This document shows positions 10,971 to 21,860 of a DNA stretch of 64,000 nt, in pieces. The DNA is taken from the NCBI GenBank assembly GCA_032718475.1, contig JAUCBJ010004543.1, positions 1 to 64,000 on the forward strand. The letters run 5' to 3'. Position 1 is the first letter of the stretch. Every line of letters starts with the position of its first letter. Source of the stretch: Nemertoderma westbladi (Eukaryota; Xenacoelomorpha; Nemertodermatida; Nemertodermatidae). The notes below the pieces were generated by a model. The model made no database searches. It was given only the letters and a program-made list of their open reading frames with translations, and was not told the origin of the DNA. A program made the translations under genes and the position numbers.

Positions 10971-11199
10971 TTCAATAATTATGTATTTCCTTTTGCTTAT
11001 GTTACTTTTGCATGGTTATAGACTTGTGCAATGGCTTTTGCATTGATTTTTCTTATTGACTTTTCCCATTGAGTTGTGCAGATGCATTAACTTCCACTTT
11101 GACACCATTTCTCAAATTATCTAAATTATTTATTATTACTGCCTTTTTTTGCAGGGAATATTGATAAATAGTACTAATTAATTATCCTATTTATTTTAG

Positions 11200-11315
11200 G
11201 CTGGGAGAATGTTACCACGGAGGCTGAACAGCTGAACAAACGTTACAACAACTTATTACAGGAAACCAGTGATTTACTCCAGGACATTACCTTTAAACTC
11301 CAAATGTCTCATCAG
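11200..11315 (+). CDS. Exon 9: last spectrin-like helix before the linker
   Basis: The acceptor TTTATTTTAG ends at 11199 and the donor CATCAG|GTATTT follows 11315. One base from exon 8 completes a Gly codon, then WENVTTEAEQLNKRYNNLL continues as a strongly helical segment with a leading Trp. It ends at phase 0, matching exon 10. Confidence 0.88.
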
Positions 11316-11584
11316 GTATTTCTATTTGTGGTGTGAAATATTACGTCGATTTTAAATGGAAGTTGGTGTGTCTCTGTGTCTGTTTTACAATATTTAAATG
11401 TGCATACTACCAGAATTAACCAGCATACTAACCAAAGTATTAAATAAAGCGATATTGAGCACACACAAATAAATTGGCAAGCATTATTTAAATTTAATAA
11501 AACAAGCGCGAAATCGCGAAAGGTCCGGGTCTACTAACGCATGAACTGTCTCCTTGAATGGCTGTACTACCAATCTTACAATAA

Positions 11585-11790
11585 AAAACATTCACCGGAA
11601 TGGGGGATTGAACACGGTACCTAGAGATTCCAAGTCCCACGCTCTACCAACTGAGCTAGGCTTGGGGTGAAACAGACTGCTGGGAGGGGGGGAAAAAAAA
11701 TAAGAAAACCAGCAGGAAAACAAGGAAAAACAGAAAGGGGAAAAGAGGGAAAAGGGAAGAAAAAAAGAAAAAATTGTGAAAACATTAGAC
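11585..11790 (-). mobile_element. tRNA-derived SINE copy, minus strand
   Basis: On the minus strand 11672-11591 reads as a tRNA-like head. It has an A-box-like TAGCTCAGTTGGTAGAGCG, an anticodon-like CTTGGAA loop and a B-box-like GTTCAATCCC. The T/C-rich flank on the other side (A/G-rich on +) follows. A related flank (GAGCTAGG, then AAACAGACTG) recurs at 12342-12430, so this is a repeated family. Stem pairing is poor, so it is not a functional tRNA gene. Confidence 0.7.
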
Positions 11791-11894
11791 ATATTGCTGA
11801 AATGATTTATTTTATAAGTAGATAAAAAAAGTATGGTTTTCATTTTTAAATAGGACATTATTTTAACTACTTCCATTGAAACCCCAGTCAAAAA

Positions 11895-12045
11895 ATGTTC
11901 ATGCGTATCGCATGTGGGTCACGCATCTAATTCGCATGCGAATCGCATGGGAAAGTGTCGAGACCTTTAGAAGCGATACGCATGCGGATATCATGCGAAG
12001 TACCCATGCGTATCGCACGTGTCTAGCATGCGATTCTCTTCAGTG
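11895..12045. repeat. Cluster of self-complementary CATGCGTATCGCA motifs
   Basis: ATGCGTATCGCA occurs at about 11901 and 12006 on + and in inverse form (GCGATACGCATG) at about 11973. Several GCATGCGA and CGCATG words lie between. Alternating orientation allows hairpins, as in a small foldback or MITE-like element. No clear target-site duplication was seen. Confidence 0.6.
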
Positions 12046-12341
12046 TAGAATAAACCAATGGCCATATATGACCAAATAAATTAACCCTATCTGGTCCGGT
12101 CTATTTTACTACTCAATTGGCCCAGGGGGGGAGGGGCAGAGGGGGTCATTTTAGACATTTGTTTATATCTTGGCTCAAAAATTATAATTTCGATGGTTTA
12201 AAGGTTTTCGAGGTCGATGTTTACGATAAAACTTGTTAAAAAAATATTCTGGCAATGCAACCATCATTTTTAGTGCCATCTGGTGCTCCAGAATGAAAAG
12301 TACAAAGTAGCAGAAATTTCAAACTGTTAAATTTTGCCTTT

Positions 12342-12440
12342 GAGCTAGGGCTGGGGTAAAACAGACTGTAAACAAGGGGGGAAAACAATTACGGGGAAAA
12401 ATGACCAGAGAGGGAGGAAAAACGCAGAAAAAGTAAAAAC
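12342..12440 (-). mobile_element. Fragment of the same SINE family as 11.6 kb
   Basis: GAGCTAGGGCTGGGGT, then AAAACAGACTG and a purine-rich GGGGGGAAAAC tract, parallels 11655-11700. The rest of the tRNA-like head is missing. Confidence 0.55.
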
Positions 12441-12799
12441 TCAATAATGTATTTTTGTGCCATACATATTTTTATTATAATTTTTATACATTTGTAAATA
12501 TTGAAACATCAATATTAATATTACAGTATATGAGAACATGTAGTATACATAAAATAGAGCATTGTACATTATAGAGTAACTTAAACAAATTTAACTTATT
12601 CAACTAATAATAAATAGGCCTTGCGAAATCATCTTACACGTTTAGTAAAGTCATTCAGCTCCTTATAGTGTCGTTATATTGTTCCAAAATCGATTTATTA
12701 TCAATGTAACGACATATGGCAGATTGCAGATGGGTCGTGTCCCCTTATAATATTTTTATGAACGAAGCCGTCAGGTATTTTATTGAAGTTTGCAATGTT

Positions 12800-13140
12800 A
12801 TAGCAGTTAGGGCATCTTCGTTTGTCTCTTATTGGCTCTCATCTATAATACCTCAAGGCCATAAGGTGTAGTCATTTGGGAGCAGCCTATTATATCTAAT
12901 AATTTAATACCACCAACCTCAACTATTGGATCTATTTTACTAAAATATCTTTAGTAAACAATTATCCTTTACGTCTAGCTATCAACGTAGGCTACTCTAC
13001 TCCTAAGACAAGGCTATGTTCATCTCAAAGATCCATTAGTTTTCAGGGCCAACAATATGGATCTCTGTCCCCTCTGCTGCCGTATAAGACATAAAAATCT
13101 AAAATACAGTACCCTTTTCGAAACACTCTAAACGTCACCT
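12800..13140 (+). pseudogene. Possible decayed LINE C-terminus
   Basis: Around 13010-13130 the frames contain a degraded stretch reminiscent of the C-terminal R-S-F-x-G-x-x-x-W-N-S-L-P region common in LINE reverse transcriptases. Frames are broken throughout. The resemblance is weak and I cannot exclude chance. Confidence 0.25.
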
Positions 13141-13379
13141 TCTAAATATATTAAAGTACACTTTAATCAATCAATCAAACATACATCTTACAAATTTTCC
13201 ATAACCTTTTCAATCCAATATTTTATATTTTATTTATTTCATAACTCGACTCATTAGTTTAGTTTTATATACCTGGAACAGCATCGGAACAACAGTGAAA
13301 CTATGTGCAGGAGATTAACGTAGAATAATTAATTATTTGTGTATTAACAGTAACAATCTCACACCTCACAATTCACATA

Positions 13380-13990
13380 ATAGTAATATCCCACCCCCCC
13401 CCCCCCCCCTCCTTTTTTTTCACGCACTGCACACCACCCCTACCTGCCCGGCACTCCCAGACAATACATTGGGCTATAATACTAGCCTCACCATTGTCCA
13501 AAGTATTATTGTAACTTAACTTTTAATATTGTAATTATACAATATACTGTATATCTTACTCTATATGTGCAATGTGAATATCGGATTACCAATTAAACAA
13601 TAAAATTTAAACAATTGTCTTCTTTAGTCTAAAGTTCGCAACTGTTCGGTGGTCCACCCACACGAGCAAGACCATACACTACTGTACTACATATAGTACA
13701 TGCACGCACGTGTTGCACATGATGGGCGTACTTGACTGCGGGATTGCTGGAAATCCCCCCCCCCCCCCCCCCCCAAATTTATTTATTTATTTTTTTATTT
13801 TTTATTAAATTTATTTGCCCAAGTACATAAATAGTATTTTTTCCATAGTTAGAAAAACATTTCGAAGATATAAATGATAATATATTACACTTCTTTAAAT
13901 TTTTGTTGGTTTAGTTAATAATTTGTTACTAACTAATTTGTTTATTTGTTGGTTATATATATTTAATGTTTCTGTTAACACATATTATTT
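13380..13990. other. Intron with poly-C tracts
   Basis: Two long C runs lie at about 13389-13408 and 13756-13774, the second followed by an AT-rich stretch. Similar C or G runs occur at 15141-15160, 57472-57490, 61910-61921 and 62447-62465. No gene is visible. Confidence 0.6.
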
Positions 13991-14102
13991 ATATTTTTAA
14001 TTGTTTTTAGTGGGATGAAAGTTGCAGTGAGTTTACACGTTACCATTTTAGACTGTTTGTTTATTATTAATAAATAATTTTTACCAATACGTTGTGTTAC
14101 AG

Positions 14103-14184
14103 GTTGGTGCTACGGCTGGAATCCGCCCCACCATATCGGAGACACCAATCATATCTCGCATCGAACCTAAATCTACGTTTACAG
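14103..14184 (+). CDS. Exon 10: start of Ser/Thr/Pro linker
   Basis: The acceptor TGTTACAG ends at 14102 and the donor TTTACAG|GTCAGT follows 14184. It enters at phase 0 and leaves one base. It encodes an unstructured-looking stretch (ISETPIISRIEPKSTFT). The other frames meet stops or lose phase. Confidence 0.8.
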
Positions 14185-14244
14185 GTCAGTTGATTATGTC
14201 ATTACAAATATGGACCAGGTGAGGTCATGTTGAATTACTGGGAG

Positions 14245-14907
14245 CAAAACTTGGGATAGGAGTAGCGCCCACCCCTACCTTCGGGTAGCAGATAGGAGTA
14301 GCGCCCACCCGTACCTTCGGGTAGCAGATAGGAGTAGCGCCCACCCCTACCTTCGGGTAGCAGATAGGAGTATCGCCCACCCCTACCCTCGGGTAGCAGA
14401 TAGGAGTAGCGCCTACCCCTACCTTCGGGTAGCAGATAGGAGTAGCGCCCACCCCTACCCTCGGGTAGCAGATAGGAGTAGCGCCCACCCCTACCCTCGG
14501 GTAGCAGATAGGAGTAGCGCCCACCCCTACCTTCGGGTAGCAGATAGGAGTAGCGCCCACCCCTACCCTCGGGTAGCAGATAGGAGTAGCGCCTACCCCT
14601 ACCTTCGGGTAGCAGATAGGAGTAGCGCCCACCCCTACCCTCGGGTAGCAGATAGGAGTAGCGCCCACCCCTACCTTCGGGTAGCAGATAGGAGTAGCGC
14701 CCTCGCCTACCCTCGGGTAGCAGATAGGAGTAGCGGCCACCCCTACCCTCGGGTAGCAGATAGGAGTAGCGGCCACCCCTACCCTCGGGTAGCAGATAGG
14801 AGTAGCGGCCACCCCTACCTTCGGGTAGCAGATAGGAGTAGCGCCCACCCCTACCCTCGGGTAGCAGATAGGAGTAACGCCCACCCCTACCCTCGGGTAG
14901 CAGATAT
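14245..14907. repeat. 36-bp minisatellite, first array (about 18 units)
   Basis: The unit is ATAGGAGTAGCGCCCACCC followed by CTACCTTCGGGTAGCAG. It is flanked by ACTGGGAGCAAAACTTGGG on the left (14236) and by a TATCGA-GAGAGGAGC-GGGTCGCC segment on the right (14904-14953). Both flanks also border the 58-62 kb array, so this is one repeated element family. Each unit contains CTACC-TTCG-GGTAG, or the variant with CTCG, a perfect short hairpin. Twelve codons per unit explain the long frame on the minus strand. Confidence 0.95.
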
Positions 14908-15002
14908 CGAGAGAGGAGCCTCCGGGTCGCCGCCGCCGGCCTCGGCCGACTGTTTTCTTGTTAAGGAAATTAATATGTTTTTATTTTAATTTTTATTCTT
15001 AG

Positions 15003-15075
15003 CTCCGAGTTCCATACCGGGTCGCTCTCAACCTGTATCTGTAGCTATTTCAGCACGTTCTGTTGTGACGTCTAG
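15003..15075 (+). CDS. Exon 11: linker
   Basis: The acceptor TTTATTCTTAG ends at 15002 and the donor TCTAG|GTAAGT follows 15075. It enters at phase 1 and exits at phase 2. The sequence is Ser/Pro/Val-rich (PSSIPGRSQPVSVAISARS), probably disordered. Confidence 0.85.
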
Positions 15076-15240
15076 GTAAGTATAACGTGGTAAAACCACA
15101 CATTCATATGATATGCTATAACTTAGGCCTATCTTATAGCGGGGGGGGGGGGGGGGGGGGTACATACCAAGTTTATGCAACTTTAATCATTAATTAATTG
15201 TACGGATATCTGTTAATTCGGTTTAATTTATTTATTCTAG

Positions 15241-15379
15241 ACCTCACCCTCCCACTGTAGTAACCATGGTAACCACTACAGCTACTTCAACACCTACAAC
15301 AACTACGTCCACCACAACGCAAGCGCTATTCTACAAGGTACCGCAGCCACCGCCTGGCTCTATAGTAACGGAAGTAGAG
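15241..15379 (+). CDS. Exon 12: Thr-rich linker
   Basis: The acceptor TTTATTCTAG ends at 15240 and the donor GTAGAG|GTGTGT follows 15379. It enters at phase 2 and exits at phase 0. It has a run of Thr and Ser, followed by a Pro-rich turn (KVPQPPPGS) and an acidic end. Confidence 0.85.
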
Positions 15380-15536
15380 GTGTGTAACGATACAGCGGTT
15401 AACGAAAATATATAATCTACTTATACTAAATAATACATTTAAACTTAATTATAATAACTTTCACTTTCTAACTTCTGTAACTTTCTTCTTCAAAAATATT
15501 TTTTTTGCTAATGAATATTTTACTTTTGTATCTCAG

Positions 15537-15674
15537 GAGGTGGAAACTGTCGAGACAGTATCGCACACCATCAAGCGGTTCCCAGTGGAACAATCGACCC
15601 CCGTGCGGGTGCAAAACCTAGATACCCCGCCGGAACGCAAGATGGCGAGGCACACAGCGTCCCACCACCCCCAG
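15537..15674 (+). CDS. Exon 13: linker
   Basis: The acceptor TTTTGTATCTCAG ends at 15536 and the donor CCCCAG|GTAACT follows 15674. The phase is 0 in and 0 out. It starts EVETVETVSHTIKRF and continues with Pro-, Arg- and His-rich sequence. There is no known domain. Confidence 0.85.
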
Positions 15675-15925
15675 GTAACTATGGAAACCGTTACTCATAC
15701 TAGCAATGCTAAATTTAAAATAAAATTTACCAATAATAAATTATACCATTTTAATTAATTAATTTTAATTTAATTAATAAACTATTGGTTATTTAATAAA
15801 AGAACCCTCTTATTTAAGATTATACTGAACTAGAATACGGTTGTTGTCGATATTATTCCAATCTCTGAATCGTTTATTTAACTTATCAATTTGATATAAA
15901 CAAACTCTTCTATTTTTAATATAAG

Positions 15926-16163
15926 GTTGAATCTATACCAGACGAGGATTCCGCTAAGAGACAGACGAGTCGGAATATCAGACAAACTACACGATCCGTG
16001 GAACCGAACACCGGCCCCCCCAAGAAGCTCGCAAGAGCGACTACCGAAACGGAAGGTAGCGAAATCGACGGATTTCCGGAGTCCACGTCGAAGTCGACAA
16101 CGGAGAGACTCGAATCCAGTTCGCAGTCCGTCGTTATCGTAAAGACAGTCGTCGATTCCGAAG
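15926..16163 (+). CDS. Exon 14: linker ending in the first half of a repeat motif
   Basis: The acceptor TTTAATATAAG ends at 15925 and the donor TCCGAAG|GTTCGT follows 16163. It enters at phase 0 and leaves one base. It is charged and Ser/Thr-rich, then ends SVVIVKTVVDSE. That is the beta-strand half of the recurrent motif, and the intron splits it at the Gly turn. The GTTCGT donor is the same uncommon type as in exons 4 and 16. Confidence 0.88.
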
Positions 16164-16436
16164 GTTCGTTTATATCGACGTAATATTTAGGCGGTCGTAG
16201 TCTACCGGATATGATGTAATGTACCTCGTCATACATTAGTGATCATCTTAACCGAATAACCGTCATATCTCCCAGATATGTCGTCATATCTCTCCTCTGT
16301 ACAGTAATATCTCCCTGGTATGTTGTTATGTATCCCTGATATGTTGTCATATCACATTGATATGCCTTTATATCCACTTTTCTTTACTTTACCAAAAGAA
16401 ACCATTTTCCCTTACGAAATCCCAACTGGCTTGGCA

Positions 16437-16458
16437 TGGGATCGAACCAGGGACCTCC
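16437..16458 (-). mobile_element. Possible SINE head remnant
   Basis: On the minus strand GGTCCCTGGTTCGATCCC matches a Pol III B box. The surroundings do not make a full tRNA. It may be the edge of a SINE next to the 158-bp duplication. Confidence 0.35.
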
Positions 16459-16486
16459 CAACTAGAGGAGAAATGAGAATATTTCT

Positions 16487-16815
16487 GAAGTTCGATGTTT
16501 GTCTGTATGTCTGTCTGTTATTTAGTCCGTTTTTGTAGAATTATTCAGACACTTATATCTCAGTCGTTCGTGGACGGATTTGGTTGAAACTTTGTAAGAT
16601 GACTCTGGGCGATGGTGTGCAAGTCAAGAAATAACCGGATTTCCGAAGTTCGATGTCTGTCTGTATGCCTGTCTGTTATTTAGTCCGTTTTTGTAGAATT
16701 ATTCAGACACTTATATCTCAGTCGTTCGTGGACGGATTTGGTTGAAACTTTGTAAGATGACTCTGGGCGATGGTGTGCAAGTCAAGAAATAACCGGATTT
16801 CCGAAGTTCGAATTC
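16487..16815. repeat. 158-bp tandem duplication
   Basis: GAAGTTCGATG begins at 16487, 16645 and (partly) 16803. The two full 158-bp copies are nearly identical and run through GTCTGTCTGTTATTTAG and TCGTTCGTGGACGGATTTG. It lies wholly in the intron. Confidence 0.95.
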
Positions 16816-16855
16816 TGTCTGTTATGGATTGATACTGATGGGCCACTAACAAACA

Positions 16856-17115
16856 GTATTTTTTTTACGAGTGATTTTTTTTGCCAAACTTTTTATAGTT
16901 TTTTTTATGAATTTTTTTATTATATATATATTTTTTATATTTTATTAAATTTTTTATATTTTTATTATTTTTTTTATTTTTATTTTTTTTTTCTTTTTTT
17001 TATTTTTTATTTTTTTTTTTTATTTTTATTATTTTTTTATGAATTTTTTTATTTTTTTTATTTATTTTTTTTTTATATTTTTTTTTATGACTTTTTTTAT
17101 TTTTATTATTTTTTT

Positions 17116-17146
<31 letters not shown>

Positions 17147-17200
17147 TTTTTTATTATATTTATTTTACTATATTTTTTTAATTTTTGTGTATTTCTTTTA
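16856..17200. repeat. T-rich low-complexity tract
   Basis: About 340 bp are almost entirely T and A on the + strand, with short TTTTTATTTT units. It gives a Phe/Ile-rich spurious frame. It lies upstream of the exon 15 acceptor. Confidence 0.95.
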
Positions 17201-17343
17201 AAAAGTTGTAATTTAATATGTATTTCTGTGTGATACTCATGGGCTACCATACTACTATATCCCAGCTGATTGTTTCCCCATAAAGTTATGATTATAAAAT
17301 TATATTTCACTTTAGCGAAGAAAGAAATACTTTTTATTTTTAG

Positions 17344-17836
17344 GTAACAAGACGATTATACCCACCCGAGTGTCTGTGGACGACCCAGGTATCGAACAGC
17401 TGGTTGACCGTGGCCTGGTTCCGCCGACGGTGGGCCGGCAGCCGCGCGGAGTCGTCGAGATCACCCGGAGCACGGTAGACGAGGACGGCGCTCGGGTTGA
17501 GGCGAGTTTCTACGAGGCTACGGACCCCGCGGTCGCCTCGTTCCTCGCGGAGTCCGACCGGATCGGGACGGATCGTCGCCGCGTCGAGGACGACCGAACC
17601 GCGGCGGACGAGGGCGGGGATCTCGCCTCCCAATCGGTTCGCTATTCCGAGACCCGGAAGGAATCCTCCGAGCGGTTCGTCATCGTGACTCGGACCGCCA
17701 CCGACGAGGCCGGCAATCAGATAGAGGATCGTAAGAAATACAGAGCGGATGATCCAGAGATAGCGCATCTTCTAGAACTACAACAAACTGGGATCGAACC
17801 CACACCAGAGCCCAAAAGTTTCATTACTACTGATAG
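17344..17836 (+). CDS. Exon 15: three copies of the short repeat motif
   Basis: The acceptor TTTATTTTTAG ends at 17343 and the donor CTGATAG|GTAAGT follows 17836. It enters at phase 1 and exits at phase 2. It completes the motif begun in exon 14 (VDDPGIEQLVDRGLVPP). A second copy follows (VVEITRSTVDEDG, then ATDPAVASFL), and then a third, very clear copy (FVIVTRTATDEAGNQ, then KKYRADDPEIAHLLEL). The exon is notably GC- and CpG-rich beside its T-rich intron. I do not recognise the motif from known families. Confidence 0.92.
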
Positions 17837-18049
17837 GTAAGTTCATTCATTCCTTCATGTCCCGGCGTAAGGCCCACGTAGCTTTAATTAGTTTAATATA
17901 ATATAAAATAAAGACAAAACAAAGCATCACAGTAAGGTGGTAGGAACAATATTATAAAACGCTTCATCGTTTCAATGTCAAACGTTTCAATGTATGATGT
18001 GGTAGGTCTATAGGTTCCATCTGATTTCTCGTTTCATGGTAAATATATG

Positions 18050-19600
18050 ACAAGACACTACCTATAGAAACAGGGGACTTCACACCTGCCGAACTCCAAA
18101 GAAGCATTAAAAGCATGTCCAATAATAAAGCGAATGGATTAGATGAAATCCCAGCGGAGGTATGGAAAACAGGAGTGCTAAACAGACCATTATTGAATGT
18201 TTGCAATCGGATGTTAAAAGGGGAAAAGCCACCACCAATTTGGACTAAAGGTCAACTAAAGCCTCTCCCCAAGAAAGGAGTCCTCGACATACCAACAAAC
18301 TATCGTGGGATCTGTCTGCTTGTGGTAGCTGCCAAAATATACAATAAAATGATTCTATATAGGATTAGGCCTCACATAGAGAAACTACTGCGTGAGAGCC
18401 AAAACGGATTTCGACCAAATAGATCAACAATAGCTCAGATACTTGCACTACGGAGACTGATTGAAGGAATTAAGTCAAAGAATCTCCACGCAGTCATGAC
18501 TTTTGTGGACTTCAAGAAGGCATTCGACTCCATCCATAGAGGTAAAATGCTTGAAATCCTAAGAGCTTATGGAATACCAGAAGTAATTATTGCTGGCATT
18601 GGATTGTTATATTGTGACACAGAAGCGCAGGTACTCTCACCAGATGGCGAAACTGAGTTTTTCTCAATCCTGGCTGGCGTACTGCAAGGCGACACATTAG
18701 CACCATTACTATTTGTAATTGTGCTGGATTACGCAATGAGGACGGCCACAAAGGGTGAAGATCTGGGATTCACACTTCAAGAACGCAGAAGTAGTAGATA
18801 TCCGGCAACTACAGTCACAGACACCGACTTTGCGGATGACATCGCCATGCTCTCTAATTACGCTAGCAGATGCACAGCTTCTACTAAATAAAGTGGAGAG
18901 GGCTGCTAAGGAGGTTGGATTGCATATAAATGCTACAAAAACCGAATTCATGACCTTTAATGTTGATGGAAACTTGACACCATTGATAATTATCAACTAA
19001 GGAAGGTCGACGACTTCCAGTACCTTGGATCATGGATAGAGAGTAGCAAAAAGGACATAGAAGTTAGGAATGCAAAGGCTTGGGTAGCTCTATCAAAAAT
19101 GGATACCATCTGGAAATCAGATCTCTCCAGGCACCTGAAGACTAAGTTCTTTCGAGCCACAGTGGAAAGTGTATTTTTATACGGGGGTGAGACCTGGACA
19201 CTGACTAAATCACTTGAACAACGAATTGATGGTTGCTACACAAGACTACTGAGGGCAGCCCTAAACATCAGCTGGAGACAACACATGACAAACACCGAGC
19301 TTTATGGTACAATACCACCTGTATCAATCACCCTCCGTGAACGCAGATTAAGATTCAGTGGGCACTGCTGGTGAAGTAAAGACGAGGTCATACCAGATCT
19401 ACTTTTCTGGCAACCAACTCATGGAAAGCGTAGTCGTGGATGACCGGCCATAACATATATAGATCAACTTGAAAGGGATACTGAACTCGGGAGAAACGAA
19501 ATTGCGACAACTATGGAGAATCGGGAAGCCTGGAAGGATCTCATTTTCACTGTCCGAGTTCGCTCGACCTAGTAGTAGTAGAGTAGAGTAGTAGTAGTTC
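18050..19600 (+). mobile_element. LINE fragment: reverse transcriptase pseudogene
   Basis: The best frame is 18115-18891. It shows reverse transcriptase blocks in order: the N-K-A-x-G-x-D region, P-K-K-G with N-Y-R-G-I, NGFRPNRST, FVDFKKAFDS (with the first catalytic Asp), AGVLQGDTLAPLLF and TDFADDIAML (the FADD box). A frameshift near 18850 moves the thumb region to another frame, and a stop at 19000 breaks it again. The C-terminal part (19099-19374, with the YGGETWTL and RRLRFSGHC motifs) is in yet another frame. The copy is 5' truncated, lacking an endonuclease, and ends in a TAG/GTAGTA-rich tail near 19567-19598. It sits in the intron between exons 15 and 16 on the same strand. Confidence 0.92.
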
Positions 19601-20014
19601 TTTTAAGGTTATATCTGTGAGTGGCCAAGGATATTAAGGATGGCAATGCTGCCTTCCAATACATCATTAAGTATACGTTATATAATACGCAGTAATAGTC
19701 TCCATTTAGATGTAAACTGAGTAGTCGTCCAAACAGTGTTAGTTTATCATTGTTACTGTTGAAAAGGTTGTATTTTGATCTACATTATGCGCCGAAATCG
19801 CATCGATTAAATCAGGTGTACCGAAGAAGACATTTAGAACCGAATTTTTGACGCTGTTTCCTACCTGCTGAATACTTCGAATTCCTTTCCTACAAGAGAA
19901 TGTTGTTGTTTGCTTGTTAATGGCAGTCAAATTTAGGGAAGAAGATCCGTTGTAGAGAATGCTGGGGATGCAAATTGATATCCAAATTGTCGCAGTAAAG
20001 TATAATATAAAATA

Positions 20015-20280
20015 ATATTGGTTATTTATATAGCGCTTTTCTACGCTCAGCATACTCAAAGCGCTTTTATTATCATTACCCTACCCCAGCAAAGCCAGGT
20101 TCCCATTATACCGCTGGGTTGGCGTAGGCACTAATGTCTAAAGTGTCTTGCCGACACAACAGTGCGAAATTTCTACAGCCTTTAGTCGGATTCGAACCTG
20201 CACCACCAAACACTATTGTCAGATTGTGTAAGCAGTTCAGGCGCCGTATCCACTCGGACACTGCGACATCAAAGGCAAAG
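20015..20280. mobile_element. Candidate non-autonomous dispersed element
   Basis: TATATAGCGCTTTT and CTCAAAGCGCTTTT form an inverted pair at about 20029-20069. A TGTCTTGCCGACACAACAG stretch and a B-box-like ATTCGAACCTGC follow. This order is familiar from short interspersed elements of marine invertebrates, but with a single copy here I cannot prove it. Confidence 0.45.
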
Positions 20281-20434
20281 TAAGTTACTCCGTGGTTTAC
20301 AAAATGGAAACGATTATGTGTATAGTCAGTATTCTTTCAGTATTGTGCTTTCCCATTTTGGGCACACGCACTCGCTTAGGTAGAAGTGATTAATAATTTC
20401 TTCATTATCATATTTATTTTTACTTCATATTTAG

Positions 20435-20952
20435 GTATGTGGAAGTCAGTAAAGTTTCGTACGACGATGCTGGCAAGGAAATTGTCGAGGTGCGAAAGTT
20501 TAAAGCGGATGATCCCGCCATACAGGAGTTCATAGGAGACTCCGTGCTGGAGGAAGAGGTGACCATGACCCGGACATACCAGAACACGATAACAAAATCA
20601 ACCGAGGAGGAATATATCCCATTGAATCAGCTGCGGGAAGGGCCAACCGAGTGGGAAACTAAACTCTCCTTCCGGACGGCGGAAACTCCGGATTCTAGTC
20701 CGCGATCTCCAAGGGACGCTCCCGGGTCGCCACACGTGACTCTGCACGAGACGCAAAGCGTTTCCGAAACTGCGGGAAAGTACCTGGTGCTTACCCGGAC
20801 CTACATCAGCAAGGAAGGCGAGGAAACGTACGAGAGGAGGAAGATTAGTCCAAATGATCCCGAAGTTGCGAAACTTGTTGCCGACGGAGTTTTGGACCGG
20901 GATGATTATGTCGTAACCGACAAATATGTGGAAGTTACACGGACAGTTAAAG
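20435..20952 (+). CDS. Exon 16: short repeat motifs
   Basis: The acceptor TTCATATTTAG ends at 20434 and the donor GTTAAAG|GTTCGT follows 20952. It enters at phase 2 and leaves one base. It has one copy from the start (YVEVSKVSYDDAG, then FKADDPAIQEFI), a partial copy (VTMTRTYQ), a Ser/Pro-rich spacer and another strong copy (YLVLTRTYISKEGEE, then RRKISPNDPEVAKLV). The first strand of a further copy (KYVEVTRTVK) is completed in the giant exon, so the intron again falls at the turn. Confidence 0.92.
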
Positions 20953-21860
20953 GTTCGTAGATTTATCTTACTTGAAAATAGCGACTCCAATTAGTTTTAT
21001 ATGTAGATGAAAATGAGAAAACAAAATTCTAACCCTAAAAGTAAACCTTCAACTTATCCAAAATCATCAATCGTAGGCATAATATTCCACTGATCATCCT
21101 ATTTAATTTCCTCTCTATTTACATTATTTTTATTGTTATGGTTGTTTGGAAACACAACAATAGTGCCCAAAAGCTATGGTTCACTTTTTCATATTGAGGG
21201 ACTGCCCTGCTAAATGTTATTAATGACAGAATCAAATTGACCAAATTGACTTCTATTACAGGAATACAGGCAGAATTACATAGTGGACATCTCACACTTT
21301 CTTTTAACCACTAAATTTCTCAATTTCCGCTTATAGACTATAACTTCTTTAAAAGCCACGACAATGGCAAATTGAATGAAGCAAAAAATGTTTAATTTAG
21401 AGTTTAGAATACAAATTATAATAAATAATTTATATGGTCGATAAGTATGTTTTTGGACGTGTTAGAGTAAAATAAGGTTGTTTTCGAATGAGATAAACTT
21501 TACTGGTATTTTTTGCTGGCAGAATCGCACCGGTTGTCATGAGGCGAAATGAAGCTGTGGACAAATAAATATCGCGTATTTTACAACTTCAAAAATGTAC
21601 ATAATGGCGATAAATTGGAATTTCTAAGAAAATTTGTGCATAAAAATCACAGATAAATAAAACAAGAGGATAGGTAATTAATTTGTCTTTTGTCAACGGA
21701 ACACAGATAATATATTATCAAAACCCGTATTACTTTTTTGTGTTTTCAACCATCAGTTGATTATTTTATATAACGGTGATCGTAGGTCTGTAAAACGCGG
21801 TTCCTGATCCTGTTACGTATTTCATTGAAGAATTTGCGGATCCCAATAGGATCCTCTGAA
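20953..21860. other. Intron, nothing recognised
   Basis: AT-rich intron. Apart from the LINE tail that follows at 21861 I see no element. Confidence 0.6.

Noticed and set aside
14011-14026. Possible 16-bp micro-exon between a good acceptor (TTTTTAG) and GTGAGT
   Set aside because: Including it shifts the frame of exon 10 into a stop. Exon 9 joins exon 10 directly in phase.
17039-17233. Phe/Ile-rich open frame resembling a membrane protein
   Set aside because: It is translated poly-T/A low-complexity intron sequence.
18115-18891. Host exon fused to a reverse transcriptase
   Set aside because: The frame is a decayed LINE with frameshifts and no splice sites that keep phase with exons 15 and 16, which join each other directly.
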